Origin: Serilophus lunatus
Taxonomy: Eukaryota > Chordata > Aves > Passeriformes > Eurylaimidae
Direction of reading: 5' to 3'
Assembly (NCBI GenBank): GCA_013399895.1
Contig: VXBA01000151.1
Location: 15,849-79,848 of the forward strand
DNA length: 64,000 nucleotides
Shown here: positions 23,548 to 35,403 of the stretch, piece by piece
Numbering within the stretch: the stretch's first letter is position 1
Layout of the letters: each line of letters opens with the position of its first letter
The notes under the pieces: generated by a model
Database searches by the model: none
Told to the model about the DNA's origin: nothing
The model's input: only the letters and a program-made list of their open reading frames with translations
Program-made: the position numbers and the translations under genes

Positions 23548-24600
23548 TCCTATCTTAAATTCTATCTTAGTTGATTTCATGAAGTATGCACAGCAAAGAG
23601 CAGTCATCAAAATTATCACAATTGTATATTTATATGTATTTTTAATTCCAAGTTCATATTCAAGAGAAAATAACTTCTGAGCTATCTGGATCTTAGATGA
23701 ATATACACTCAAACTGCATTTTCAAAGATTGATTGTTTCTTCCCTTAGATAAGTCATCTGTTTCACCCTAAACTTGGCTCTAAGAGTACTAGAGAATGTT
23801 GTTAGCCACTGAATTGTACCTGAAGCCTTGTTCCTGTTCATCACTTAAAATATTGATTTTGGCATTCTCAAAATGGTTTCAGGAGGGGAGGGTGGGGAAG
23901 GGGGCAGGCAGAGCAGTCAAAGCAACATACAGATAGTCAGAGAGATGGATTAAACAACTTGGTATTAATGGGTTCATGTTCATTCCCAGACTAGTGGCAT
24001 GAGGAACTGCTTCTTGCATCATAACATCCAGTGTAGACGCTATCTATCATATTGGAACCAAGGTTTGAGCATGAGTCAATGAGCAGCAGTCCCAGGAATA
24101 GCAACCGGTAGGATAAATCTCAACAGTGTGAATCCCCCAGCAGGGATATTTCATGTCCTCTGCCTTTCCCAGATGCTCAGGTATGAGGGGTCCTACCACA
24201 TGGGATGGATATAATTTCATGACTTCCACACAAGAGAATAGCAACCCTGATATTAATCCAATAAATATGTCTGTAGGAATTAAAAAACTGGAGAATAATG
24301 AGAGGATAATGTTTAAGAGCTATTTTCCATTTGAAGAAAATACCAATATCGAAATTGGTTTATCTCAATCTAATACTTGAGTGAGTATTCGTTTTGGATT
24401 TAGCTAATGATATTTCCTTAAGATTTATCAACCATTTTATCTTCCTTTTACAAAGTATGCATCATATTTTATATTTTCCCTTTAAGACTTGAGTTGTCAT
24501 ACTTCTAAAAAAGACAAACTCAGTAAATAATCTTCAACCATCATTTTCATTTAAATGATATTTTAAAACTGTAAAATGCCAAAAACTGTAATTAAATTCA
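23548..24600. other. Non-coding stretch with a G-rich patch
   Basis: AT-rich except for the purine-rich patch at 23880-23910. Frames at 24047-24244 and 24153-24380 overlap on opposite strands and show no known motif. Confidence 0.5.
23885..23904 (+). other. G-quadruplex motif
   Basis: Four G runs of 4, 3, 4 and 5 bases with loops of 1, 1 and 2 bases, satisfying the strict G3+N1-7 pattern with very short loops. It is on the plus strand and isolated in AT-rich DNA. Confidence 0.85.
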
Positions 24601-25035
24601 ATGAAAGTGTTATTTAAAGTATTTAAAGCTTTATTTCCTGTGAAAATTTTTTATGTGGGAGAACACATGTATGATAAGGGAAAAAACTCACATTCATTTT
24701 GCACAACCAACAGGCTAAGGCACTCAAATCTCATTTATGTGACCTCAAGTTTCTTTGGTCCAAAACGTGGATTTATTCTGCAGCCCAGCACAGCTCTGGT
24801 GCTGTTGCCACCCCTAACCAGGATACATCAAGACTAGTTGGACATGCAAGAGGAGGGTGAGAAAGAGGAAGACAATACCTTGGAAATGAGAGAGACTGAA
24901 CATAATTTTGAAAATTCTTTAAAGATGTCTTCTCTTTTGGCACCACAACATAAGGTCCATCTCTATTCTCAGTTGTTCTACAGACCTACCACAGCCACAT
25001 TAACCAAAGCAAGGGAAAATTTGGGTGATCTTTGA
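24601..25035 (+). other. 145-codon frame interrupted by one stop; identity unknown
   Basis: From ATG 24601 one frame stays open to TGA at 25033-25035 except for a single TAG at 24835-24837. The region is less AT-rich than its surroundings up to about 25250. The predicted product has a basic, aromatic N-terminal half and a Glu-rich patch after the internal stop. I recognise no family. It may be a decayed retroposon or retroviral fragment, or chance. Confidence 0.2.
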
Positions 25036-28000
25036 GGGAAAGTCCAAACAACTCAGGCCAAGCTGGCCTGTAGGAATGTGTACAGCTGCTACAGACAATG
25101 CTTCCCATACAATAGCCACAGAAACCACCTTTCCAAGGGCCTCTCTCCACACAGCCAGCTCCTGACTATGCTACAGTCAGCCATGGTTGATTTAAAGCAG
25201 AAGGTCGAAGTGTGAGAAGTCATTTTACTGGATTCAGCTGACAGACTCATCTTCTTCTATCAAACTTTTTAAGATCATTCTATTAGCTGCTCTCAGGATG
25301 TCTATTACTGAGATTAAACTGGAGATACTGACCAAATAGTGACATCTTTATTTTTTTTGTCAATTGCATTATCATCACTACAAATTATGAATGAATCTGC
25401 TTATGTGCAAAATGCCTGAGAACACCCAACACAGTTGATATATAATGTTTTTTCTCAATTATTTTTCTGAAAAAGATTTCTGTAAATAGATGACTGAGAG
25501 GACTCAATGAACTTCAATTTTCATTCACAAGTATTTAGTAACTACAACTCAAGAAGTCATTGATAGACAAAGTTTTCAAGAGCCTTAGTCCCAGTTAAAA
25601 GCTACCAATATTCTTAATTACAGCAGTAAAACTGAACGATTGAAGCAAAATCTTTGACTTACGAGCACAAAACACTGACTTTCTCTGAATCAAATTAGGA
25701 CATTTCATTTAGACCACAAAGCAAGCCAGCCACATCATTCTTCACTTTTTTTATATACTCTATTACTTTGTAAGCATGGGTCAAACAGAAGGACAGAAAA
25801 TAGTCCTCTATCTTGCAAAAAACTTAGTCTTAGCAAAGAGTTAAATGGTGTGTTTATGTAGACATGAAAAAAACATGCTTGTTCATTTCTCAGAATTTAA
25901 AATTAATATCATAAAAGTAAAGAAAGTTGGACTGAATTTCGTGGACTATTTCAATGTCAAACATTCTTTTTTCTGTCCTTAACAATGATATATAATTTTT
26001 AACAAAACAACATATTCAGTGATATGTAATTATTGCAGCTGTTGCAAGATGACAAAATTTAAGCATTGCAAAAATTTAGAGTATTGAGATAAGATAATTT
26101 ATATTCTTTCTAGCTGGCATATAAGAAACTTCATGTTGTTAAGAAGTAAATCTAAAATGTTTTTTTAAAAGTCTTCAATAGCTTTTTCTGACATTCATGA
26201 GAACTGTAATTTGGAAGAGTCATCTGTTTACTTAATATGCCAAGTGTAAATTACTGCTGATTGTTCCTTGGGACCATTCTACTTCCATCACATGCATACA
26301 ATACTATTTTTTTAAACAATCTTTTTATTTTTCTCTTTCATTTCCATTTTATTTTTAAAGTCTCTTAGGAGAAAGAAACTGAGAAAAAATATTAAGGGGA
26401 GTGTGTGAAAAATAGATCTTTTCTATTGTACACAGAATCTGTATCTAGCTTGCTTTGCCATTTTCACCTTTCAGTTACATATAAAGAGGAGGAGTTACTG
26501 GATACTTAGGTATGTTATGATCTGCCTGCCTTCAGAGCCAAGAAATATACTTCCCAAAAATTTGTCAAAGATGGCTCAAAGTAGACATGAAGATGTCTCT
26601 GGAAATCCCTGCCTTTCAACAAAATCTCTCTCTTTTGGAAGTCCAGTCAAAACTGTAACGCAAGCTCGATTGCACCAAACTAACTGAATGTTGCACTTGT
26701 GTAGACAAGCTTCATTTTTTCATCTATTGTATTTCCTATTTCATTAATGTAACACCAGCCTACAGACAAGAATGATAAAGAAGCATGCATATGAATCCAA
26801 AAACCACTCAGAAATTTTAGGTTTAACAAGCTCTAGCTAATCATTACACAGTTTCTTTACAAGAAATAAAGAATGAGGACAGATGAGGATAGATTTTTGT
26901 AACTTCCCATCATTAACAAAATGCTTTCACTCTGTGAAAGCATTTCTTCTGCTCAGGCCATGGCTCTGTGCAGAGCTGTAGGACCAAGTCAATACTTGCC
27001 AATTGTGGAACAGGGAGGAGAAAACAGAAGCAATTTTTCACATACAAGTTACAGATCTTGAATGTTTGTTGTAGCTTCTGATTGAGATGTCAGCTTTGAA
27101 TTTGATTTGCATATGGTAAGGTCCTTCAGGTTCTTAATAACTTTACATAAGCCTTTTCCAGACTACCATAATGGAGAGTACATCTCATGATAAGTGGAGC
27201 AGCAGGAATTGAAAAGTAAACTATTTGCAGTGTGCAATGAAGGGAAATAGTAGTGACCTGAGAAATAATCCACAATGTGTATGTCCAGTAGCTTACATAG
27301 TCAAACTGTGAGCAAGACCTGTTATTCATCTGTCCCTCTGATGGTATAAAGAATAAGCTGACCCTTAAATAAACAGGAGGTCTCAGCTATGCCCTGGAAA
27401 TCAAAACTGTTATACCTAAAATAGTTTCTCTAGTTTTAGTTTTGACCAATGTTCTCATAAGTACACCAAAAAAATCGCACTCCCCACACTTCTTGTACGA
27501 TATCTTTTTGGCTGCTATCTGGAAAAAGATAGAGGTCCCTCAAGTATACAGTCCCTTAACTAGGTATATATGCCATCATTATCCTGTGTGCAGAATCTTT
27601 TATCTTTGTACTTCTTGACAGATATGTTCACTTTGAATTTTACTTCTGTGACATGTGGATCATTTATTTATCCTAAATTTAAATCTGTAAGGCATTCCTG
27701 TTTATTCCTTCTGTTATTCCAACATGGACTTAAGCACTGATGTATCTAGAAAATATAACATGCGTTTGCTGCTTCTTCCGCCATACCACCCATAGCTAGT
27801 GAGCTAGAGCTTTAGGATATGATTTCCTTAAAATAATCCGATCTTACAGGTGTTGGAAAATGTATGTCTCTTATTTCTCTTCTCAGTGGATGAGAGAACA
27901 CAATAAAAAATTCAGTTTCTAAGGGTAGCTCTCAGGCCTGTAGCTTTGAGAGAGTTGGAAGTACATATTTTTTTATATAAAGATCAGCTATAAAGATTGA

Positions 28001-29207
28001 TTGACTGAAAAACAATTCTAGCAATAATAAACTTCTATGGAAAGTAGAATAGACTGAAATATGGGCTATTTTAAGACCCCCATTTATTAACAAAAGAATG
28101 TAATTAAATCTCCTAATCCTGGCTAGGAAATACAACATGAAATATAAACACTAAGAATAAACCTTCAATTTGGTGGTAATGAAAAGCCAGTTCAGTTTAC
28201 TAGTTATTGTTAAGATGTAACAAATCATCTTCAGAGGCTAACTGAGCATGTACAGATCAGACAATATTACTCATCACTTTTCAATGTATGTTGCTATGTC
28301 TTATTTGATCAAAATAATTTCTTTGTTTCATGAAGTTACAATAAAACACAAAAACCTAATTTTCTTTTTCTATTTGTCCATGACTTGCTTTCAACTGCTA
28401 ATTACTTTTTGCTAATTCTTTAATTTTTTAATTGTTGTTTTTTTATTGTTATTATTTATTTCTTTATTTCGTTCTGCCATACTTTAACCCTGCTAATTTG
28501 AAATCCTCTTTTGCATTTTGCATTTTTGCTTCCTTTTTTCTTTTTTTTTCATATTTTATCTCTTTTTCTCATTTTATAGATTATAGAAACATTTCTGCTT
28601 CCTAATTTATCTACATTTATATATATATGTATATATTTAAGTTGCTTTAACTCAAACTTTCCTCTTCTCTCACTATTTCTTTTTACTCCACCATCCCAGC
28701 ACATCTCTCTTTTGCTTCCTCTATCAAAACTATTTGAAGTAAATGAGTTAAGGGACTCATTATTGTAAACTCTCTTAGTTCATTCATCTGACAGTTGCCT
28801 CAACTAAGCTTCAACTAATAGATTTTCAAGTGTTTTGTTCACTCTGACATAGAATTTCCCAAGTGGCTAAATCTCTTTCATTCCCTTTGAGACAATGATC
28901 CACAGCACGATAAATGTCCATTATTTTCACAGTGGTCATTAATTTCTTTCAATCTTTTGATGATGCCCCACTACAATAAAGCAAAACCTTTACAGAATTT
29001 TTCTGAGACCTTTTCTCTTGAAAGGCTGACTTTGCTCATACTTGCTCTTTCATTTAGTGTGCCTTGGAGGAAAAAATTGATGTCCAAGCTCTTAGGAAGT
29101 TCAAACAAAGATAGACCTGACCATGCAAAATAACTTTCTTTGAACTTGACAATCTCTTCAAAGGCTAAACACAGTCAGAGCTATGCTTTTCACAGTGCCT
29201 TCCAGGC
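25036..29207. other. AT-rich non-coding stretch
   Basis: The first 200 bases remain moderately GC-rich and unidentified. The rest is AT-rich, ending in a T-rich region (28380-28690) with a short (TA)n near 28617-28637. Only short frames (27126-27329 and 27932-28138, both minus) without motifs. Confidence 0.5.
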
Positions 29208-29265
29208 AAAAAAAAAAAAAAANNNNNNNNNNNNNNNNNNNNNNNNNNNNNNAAAAAAAAAAAAA
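29208..29265. other. Assembly gap inside a poly-A tract
   Basis: A15 (29208-29222), thirty N (29223-29252), then A13 (29253-29265). The gap sits in a homopolymer, so its true length is unknown. Open frames that cross it (29165-29347 and 29183-29422) are artefacts. Confidence 0.97.
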
Positions 29266-32200
29266 GACACAGCATTGTCCCAGCTTCACAAGACCTATAC
29301 AGAGGTGCACTGACTTGCCTTCTAATTTTTATGCTTTGCCTTGGCACTTCTTTATGGCACAGTCCAAAATCTTGACACTCTCAATTCCTGCGCCCTTCTA
29401 CAAGTTTATTCTGGTTCAGTAAGATTCCTTGCACTAGGAGAGAAAGTACTTTATTAATATGCCTAAAATTGGTGAGATGGAGTCAAGAGAGATAACTCAG
29501 TGACAGTGATTTATAATGTATATTAAGATGCCACTACTTTAAATGCTGGAGAAACAGATGGTAGTCAAGTGGAAAAGTCTGTCTATTCATGAAAATGGTG
29601 TCTGTACTTTTTATAAAGGGCAGCAAATGACAAACAGCAAGGCAAAACTGTCTTCTGCATCTATATGTCAAAAACCTCTAATAGTTTAATCTCTGAGCCA
29701 AAAGTGTTCAAAAGAGGTATGGATAGTGAAGGAAATTAACAGCTTGTCCTGTCTCATGTTTTCTTTTTTTATTTTTTTTTTTATGGAGATTTCCATAAAG
29801 TAAATCACACAAGACTAGGAGAGAGACAATGCTTATGACTTGTCTCATAGCCAAGTTTCTGTAATTCCAGAAGAGTCTTTTGGAAAGAATGGGAATAGAG
29901 ATGCAGGAAGCCCAGCTATATCACAACTCCCTTTTCAGCTGCCACTGAAGATCTGATGAAATTAACACTGACTCTTAAAAATTACTCAATTAAAAATAAA
30001 ATGAATATAAAAAATAGTAGATGAAATTACCCCCACAAATTGAGCAAATTTTTTTTAAAGAAAGGCTGCTGGTGATATTTTTTGTCCTCTTCTGCTGAAA
30101 TATTCACCCAAATGACTTGTGATTACTCAGGAGTTATATTATTAAGGTTCATAACAAAAAGGTTTCGCTCTTTTCTAACATACCCATAACTGTCAGTCAT
30201 ACATTTGTCTATAAACCCTGCATATGGAGCAGAGCAGCCTGGACTACTTCATACAAAGAGTTACAAACCAAATTATAAAACTCCACCACTTTTTGCACTG
30301 TACTAAATAATACTGATATCTCCTCCCTTAATCTTGCTGATCCATTCTTATATTTTCCAGCTGCTGACCATTACTATGGCAAGCGGACACTTGCTGTTGA
30401 TCCAAGTTACTCCATACAGTTGCAGAGAGATAGTTTGTATTTTTTCAAGTCCATATTCTTATTTTCACTTTAACTATGACTTTCAGGTATTGGCAATCAT
30501 TCACATAATTTCTTGGATTTGCTTTAGTCACCTCACAATAAAATCACAGCTCTCACAAAATCCTTTTACTCTTCGTTTATCATCTTTCAGAATATTTATC
30601 TCAAGCTATGGCAAAATAAGTGGAGTGCCCGCAGATAATTCTGAGCCTCTGACATTTCAGGTGTTGAGATATTTGATAAGGAACAGTTTAGAATCATCCA
30701 AAGTGAAAACAGGACCATAATTATTATAACTGTCCCTATATCCTCCTGTAAGGCAGATTGTTTTTGTAATGAAATCAGGATCTAGAGTACGATGAGAAGG
30801 AAAATAAAAATGGAAGAAGTGTTCTCCCTAAACTAAGGAGCCTATATATGTTTGACTGGATTAAATTCTTGCATTTTTCCTGTTTTGTTGTAAGCCTAAA
30901 ATAAAGAAATATTATTCCTATAAGTAAATATCTTCTGAAAACACAAGGCAAGTGCCTTTCTTTACTAATCAGGAATTCTCTGAAGGATACAAAAACGCTT
31001 TCATTGCAATTTTGCTTTTGTCTGGATGAGCTGTAGATATGAACCATGGACTTTAGAGATGACATTGTATTCTCAACTCTGTGTAATACCCACCAGGAAT
31101 GGACAAACCTACCCTGACATGTCAGGTTTTAGTAATTTTAATAGATTTTAATTTATTAATCAGCTTGTAATACAGTTTCTCCTCCATATTCTTTCTACTT
31201 CACCAAAACTACCTCTTCTAGTACTACTTCAAGGATCTCTTCCTTCATATCGCTTTCTGAATTTCAAAGAATGAAAAAAATATTTTTCAAGGCAACTTCT
31301 AGCTATGTGAGCAGCTACTTTTTTTTTAAGATGTTGTTCTTTCTTCACAATTTTTGAATCTTTTGCAAGTGGGAGAAATAGAATTTATCTGAGTTACGAT
31401 ATACTTTCTAATATTTACTACATACATTTCTCTCATAAACCTCTTTATTCTTCCTAACTTTATTCTTTCATCTTCCATTCCATATAGGATGCACTATACT
31501 TCCCACACTCAATTGCTTCTGATGATTGTTTTTCAATTTCTTTAAACCCATCTTGACAGTTATTCAACCCACTTATACTGATTTTTTAATGGCACACGTG
31601 TTTTTCTAACTGTACATTAACTGGAGGGTTTAATTTCTTTTCTGGCGTGAATAGATATAATTTATTTTAACTCATCAACTAGTCTCTGTATTCTTTATTA
31701 ATTCAGTCTGTTTAAACAGTGGGTAGGAGGTACTAAATAAATACTGAATGTTTGGAATGAAATCAGATATGATAAATGAAGGAAGGCAAAGTACAATATT
31801 ACACTTTGTGCAAATCAGATCAAAGTCAAATATTTTTTATTGTCTAATTTCCCCTTGTACACATTGTGCCAGGAAGGAACAGTGTGGTGTGTCAACAAAT
31901 GTACAGACCAATTTATTCCTGAAACTAGATGTGACCCTGTTTATTTCAGGGTAGTTTAACTGTTCTCCTTTGCCTAATGATAACCAATCTCTAGAGGTTC
32001 AGCTTCAGCCAATCAGTGTTAGCCTCATGAATCACCCCCTAAATTTCCTATCATATTTTCTGAGAAGCTCTTTCATTTTTTATTTGAGAAAAACACATGG
32101 GAAAGAATTTTCATCACAGAATTTTTAATATGGGCAGAATCCCCATGCACACTCCTCCCTAAAAGCACTGTTCATGGCATAAGACATTTTCTTTCACCAT

Positions 32201-34933
32201 CAGACTAGTAAGCAAACAGTATTTTGTGTATATATATATTTAAATAGATAAACAAATTTGAATGAGGCAGCTTTTACTTGCATAAAATCCCTACACAATG
32301 AAAGCACCATCAACACGCATAATTTTCAGGTTTACTTAAAATTTCCACAAACTATGTTCTGTGGGCAAATGGTTTTAACAAATATTTTATGAACCAACAA
32401 CTACTGTCAGCTCTGACAATAACTGCAATCTAACCAGCATTAGTTCATTCATACCTAGACTGGTTTTCTGAATAAGTAACAATCCATTGTTTATAGTAGG
32501 CTATTGATTATTGATAAAATTGTGAAGCTTTGACGAAATATAAAAAAAAATCAGTGTTGAGCAAAAAAAAAAAAAAAAAGGTACTGAAGTTTCTCAGTTT
32601 AAACAACTTCTATTAATTTGATCACTGTAGAAAAATGTAGATATAATAAATCACCTTGACAGACTGATGTCTTCCAGGAACAGTTATGCACCAAATCTTC
32701 CTCAGACATTAAAGCACTTAAATCTGTAGGAGAATTCTATCTGCACTAAGTAGTCTGCCATGTGCCAAGCAATGTGTCAGAACGTAGGATGGCTGGGGAA
32801 GAGACGTGTTGCAATACTTGCTATGTGTTAGTTTCAAGTAGCATTAGTGCTGTGAAACACTGCTGTGCCCATACTGTGAAATTTCAAATTAACATTTTTA
32901 ACACTTCTGTGATGAGGTAACATCACAAGGACACACACACACAACCAAGCTGTGAGTCAAAGAGCACAACCTACACAGTGCTAATATATTTTTCTAAACA
33001 AATATTTGATTATGTTTTTCCCCAAAAAGAATTTTTAATACTTATCCTTGAAAAGCAGATATTTTTTGGAAATATTTCAATACTTTTACCAACAAAAGGA
33101 TAACTAAAACTTCAGTTTCTTCTATGTTGTTGTAGTAACACCTTAAACTTTAAGGCTACAATATATGAAATCATTGCCTCATTCCAGCCTAAAAGCATAG
33201 GTTTTTAAGGAGCTTTCCTGTATCCTAAACTTCACTGACTTTCTGAAAGCTACTTAAAGTTGATGTACTTTGGATGATGGTTGGTGTTTGCTGTGAGGCA
33301 TGAGCACACTTAACAGTCCTATCTAATAACTTCAAATGTCTTTGCAGGTCTCATGAGAGGTCTCTAGATTAATTCTTTGGCCCCAATCTATCCAGAATGA
33401 AAGGGCTCCTCTGCTGCTGCCTGAGTACATACAGGAAAAATCTTGGCACAATAGTCTTTTCTTTAAAGAATACTTTTCCCGCTCGTTCACTGGCTATAGA
33501 TGAAAGATCAGACACTAGGCACAGGGCCATATTTCTGCCCTAAGGTAAATACTTTTCAAACACTCAAGGCAAGCTCACAGGTCAGATTTAAAGAAGTCTA
33601 TCTGGATGACAGAGGAAATCTGAGTCACTTTACTGTCTGTAGACTGTATCTATGACAGGTAGAGATTGATACAACTAAAGAATTAGTTTTTAACTTACTT
33701 AAATTGCACTGAAAAGTTATTTAAAAAACAATCCTTCTGGGTAAGATTATGCAGATAAGACTAAGCAGAGAAAAAATAACAAGAGACCAGTAATTCAGCA
33801 TATGCCAAAGTAAAGCAGAATAAAACCCCAAAATAAGTAAAGTTTAAAAGACAGAGACCTAAATCAACCAAACAAACACTTTAAGAATGCGTTGGCATAG
33901 ATCACTGTTGGTAAAAAATCCCAACACTGAAAAACAAGTAACCTTGCCCTTCATGCATGGGGTAAATTACTCACTCAAAGGCATCCAAGGAAGACAATGC
34001 TGCTGCACAGACCAGACAGAAGAGGACTATAGTGAAACAGTAGAAAACAAAATTTATCCAAGAGAAAGACAAAACTTTTACAGGTAATGGAGTATTGTGC
34101 TGGCTACAGTACCATCAGCCACTATGGAAAAAGCACTATCCTTTACCAGCTAGAATTGCTCAATTTGTTATTCGTTATTTTAAACACCAATGCCTGAAAA
34201 ACATAAAAGATAATTATTGGAGTCTGTTCTGCAATATTGAGTTCAGACCCTGAGTCACCCAGTCAACTTTGTCAGATAAAAAATTAACAATGGAAATGCT
34301 AATTAATCATGAAAAGTACAGAAATTATTAAAATAGATATTCTGTAGAGTGTTAGTCTCTGTACCAGCAAAAGATGGACTTGGAGGGGAAAAATCTACAT
34401 ATCAGCAGAGAGGGATCATTAAATGGAAGTAATGACTAGGACATTGGATTCATTTCACTGAATCTGCTAATTTCTAAACAAGTAAAATAATCTTTTTGTC
34501 AACATCTGTCTTTTTCTTGAGGCTTCCTAGAGAGGTGAAGAGCAGAAAACTTATTTTCAATATGAACACCTTATATGTCCACAAAAAAAAGTAAAGGGGA
34601 AAAGGTCTTATGTTCAAAGTGAGTTTAATCTTACTTAAAAAGCAGTGAACTGGTAATTCATTAGATATTAAAGATAAATTTATGAGATCCAATAAAAGGA
34701 CAATTTATTAAAAATATTTAATTATGTCAAATCAGCAGCCATTTGAAGACTGTAAAGGCTTAATAAAGGAAATGTAAAAATGAGGGAAGTTAAATTAATT
34801 TAATGGAGAATGACTTCTCAAAAAAAAAAAAAATATATTTTATTTCATGTTGTTCATATCATTTGCCCATAGATCGCTCAAGATTTGTTTATGCCACTAG
34901 CATGTCATGAAATTTGAATTGGTATCTCTACCT
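29266..34933. other. AT-rich non-coding stretch
   Basis: Contains T-rich tracts (29762-29782), a short (TA)n (32224-32235), a (CA)n of six units (32930-32942) and an A17 run (32563-32579). The 128-codon frame at 30334-30720 is not a recognisable protein, but an exon-like stretch inside it is listed as a finding. Other frames (30775-31065 minus, 31748-31954, 33887-34087, 34474-34692 minus) show no motif. Confidence 0.5.
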
Positions 34934-35280
34934 TCATGACTTTGTGAATTGTAACCTAATATGTTGTAACTTCTGATACAGGGGTTGATTATTTCTTATA
35001 TGAAGGTTAAACACTTCTTCACTGTTTTTCCACAACCCTATAAGCAAAGTATGATATCTGAGTGGACACACAAAACAGTGCTCATGTGGTCCAGAGACAA
35101 CAGCCCTTACAGCTTGCAAGTGCTGAGCTGAAGGTGTGGTTGCATTGCATCGCAAAGAAAGACATGAAGTCACACTGACTGGTATCTGGATGTGGAGGGG
35201 CAATGCTCTGTCCTACATGTGACAGATGGTCGCTTGTTCCATGCCTCCAGCTGTCCTGACATTCTGTAAGAGTATGCTAC
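34934..35280. other. GC-richer patch with an 89-codon minus-strand frame
   Basis: This patch stands out from its AT-rich flanks. On the minus strand a frame of 89 codons (35203 to 34934) ends with an Asn/Gln/Leu-rich stretch (HIRNNQPLYQKLQHIRLQF). I do not recognise a family. It could be a transposase or retroelement scrap, a conserved element, or chance. Confidence 0.2.
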
Positions 35281-35374
35281 TATTGACCCTGGTTTATTTA
35301 TTAAGGCAGACTTCTGAAACTGTGATTTCATAACATGCTACTGAGATCTTTAAAAGGATCAGTAAGCATAAACT

Positions 35375-35403
35375 AAAAAAAAAAAAAAAAAAAAAAAAAC
35401 AAN
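35375..35403. repeat. A25 homopolymer next to an ambiguous base
   Basis: A25 at 35375-35399, then C, AA and one N at 35403. Length and the N are likely sequencing uncertainty, and the minus-strand frame 35294-35485 that crosses it is unreliable. Confidence 0.93.

Noticed and set aside
29165..29422. Two frames crossing the N gap
   Set aside because: They depend on poly-A/poly-T and unknown bases.
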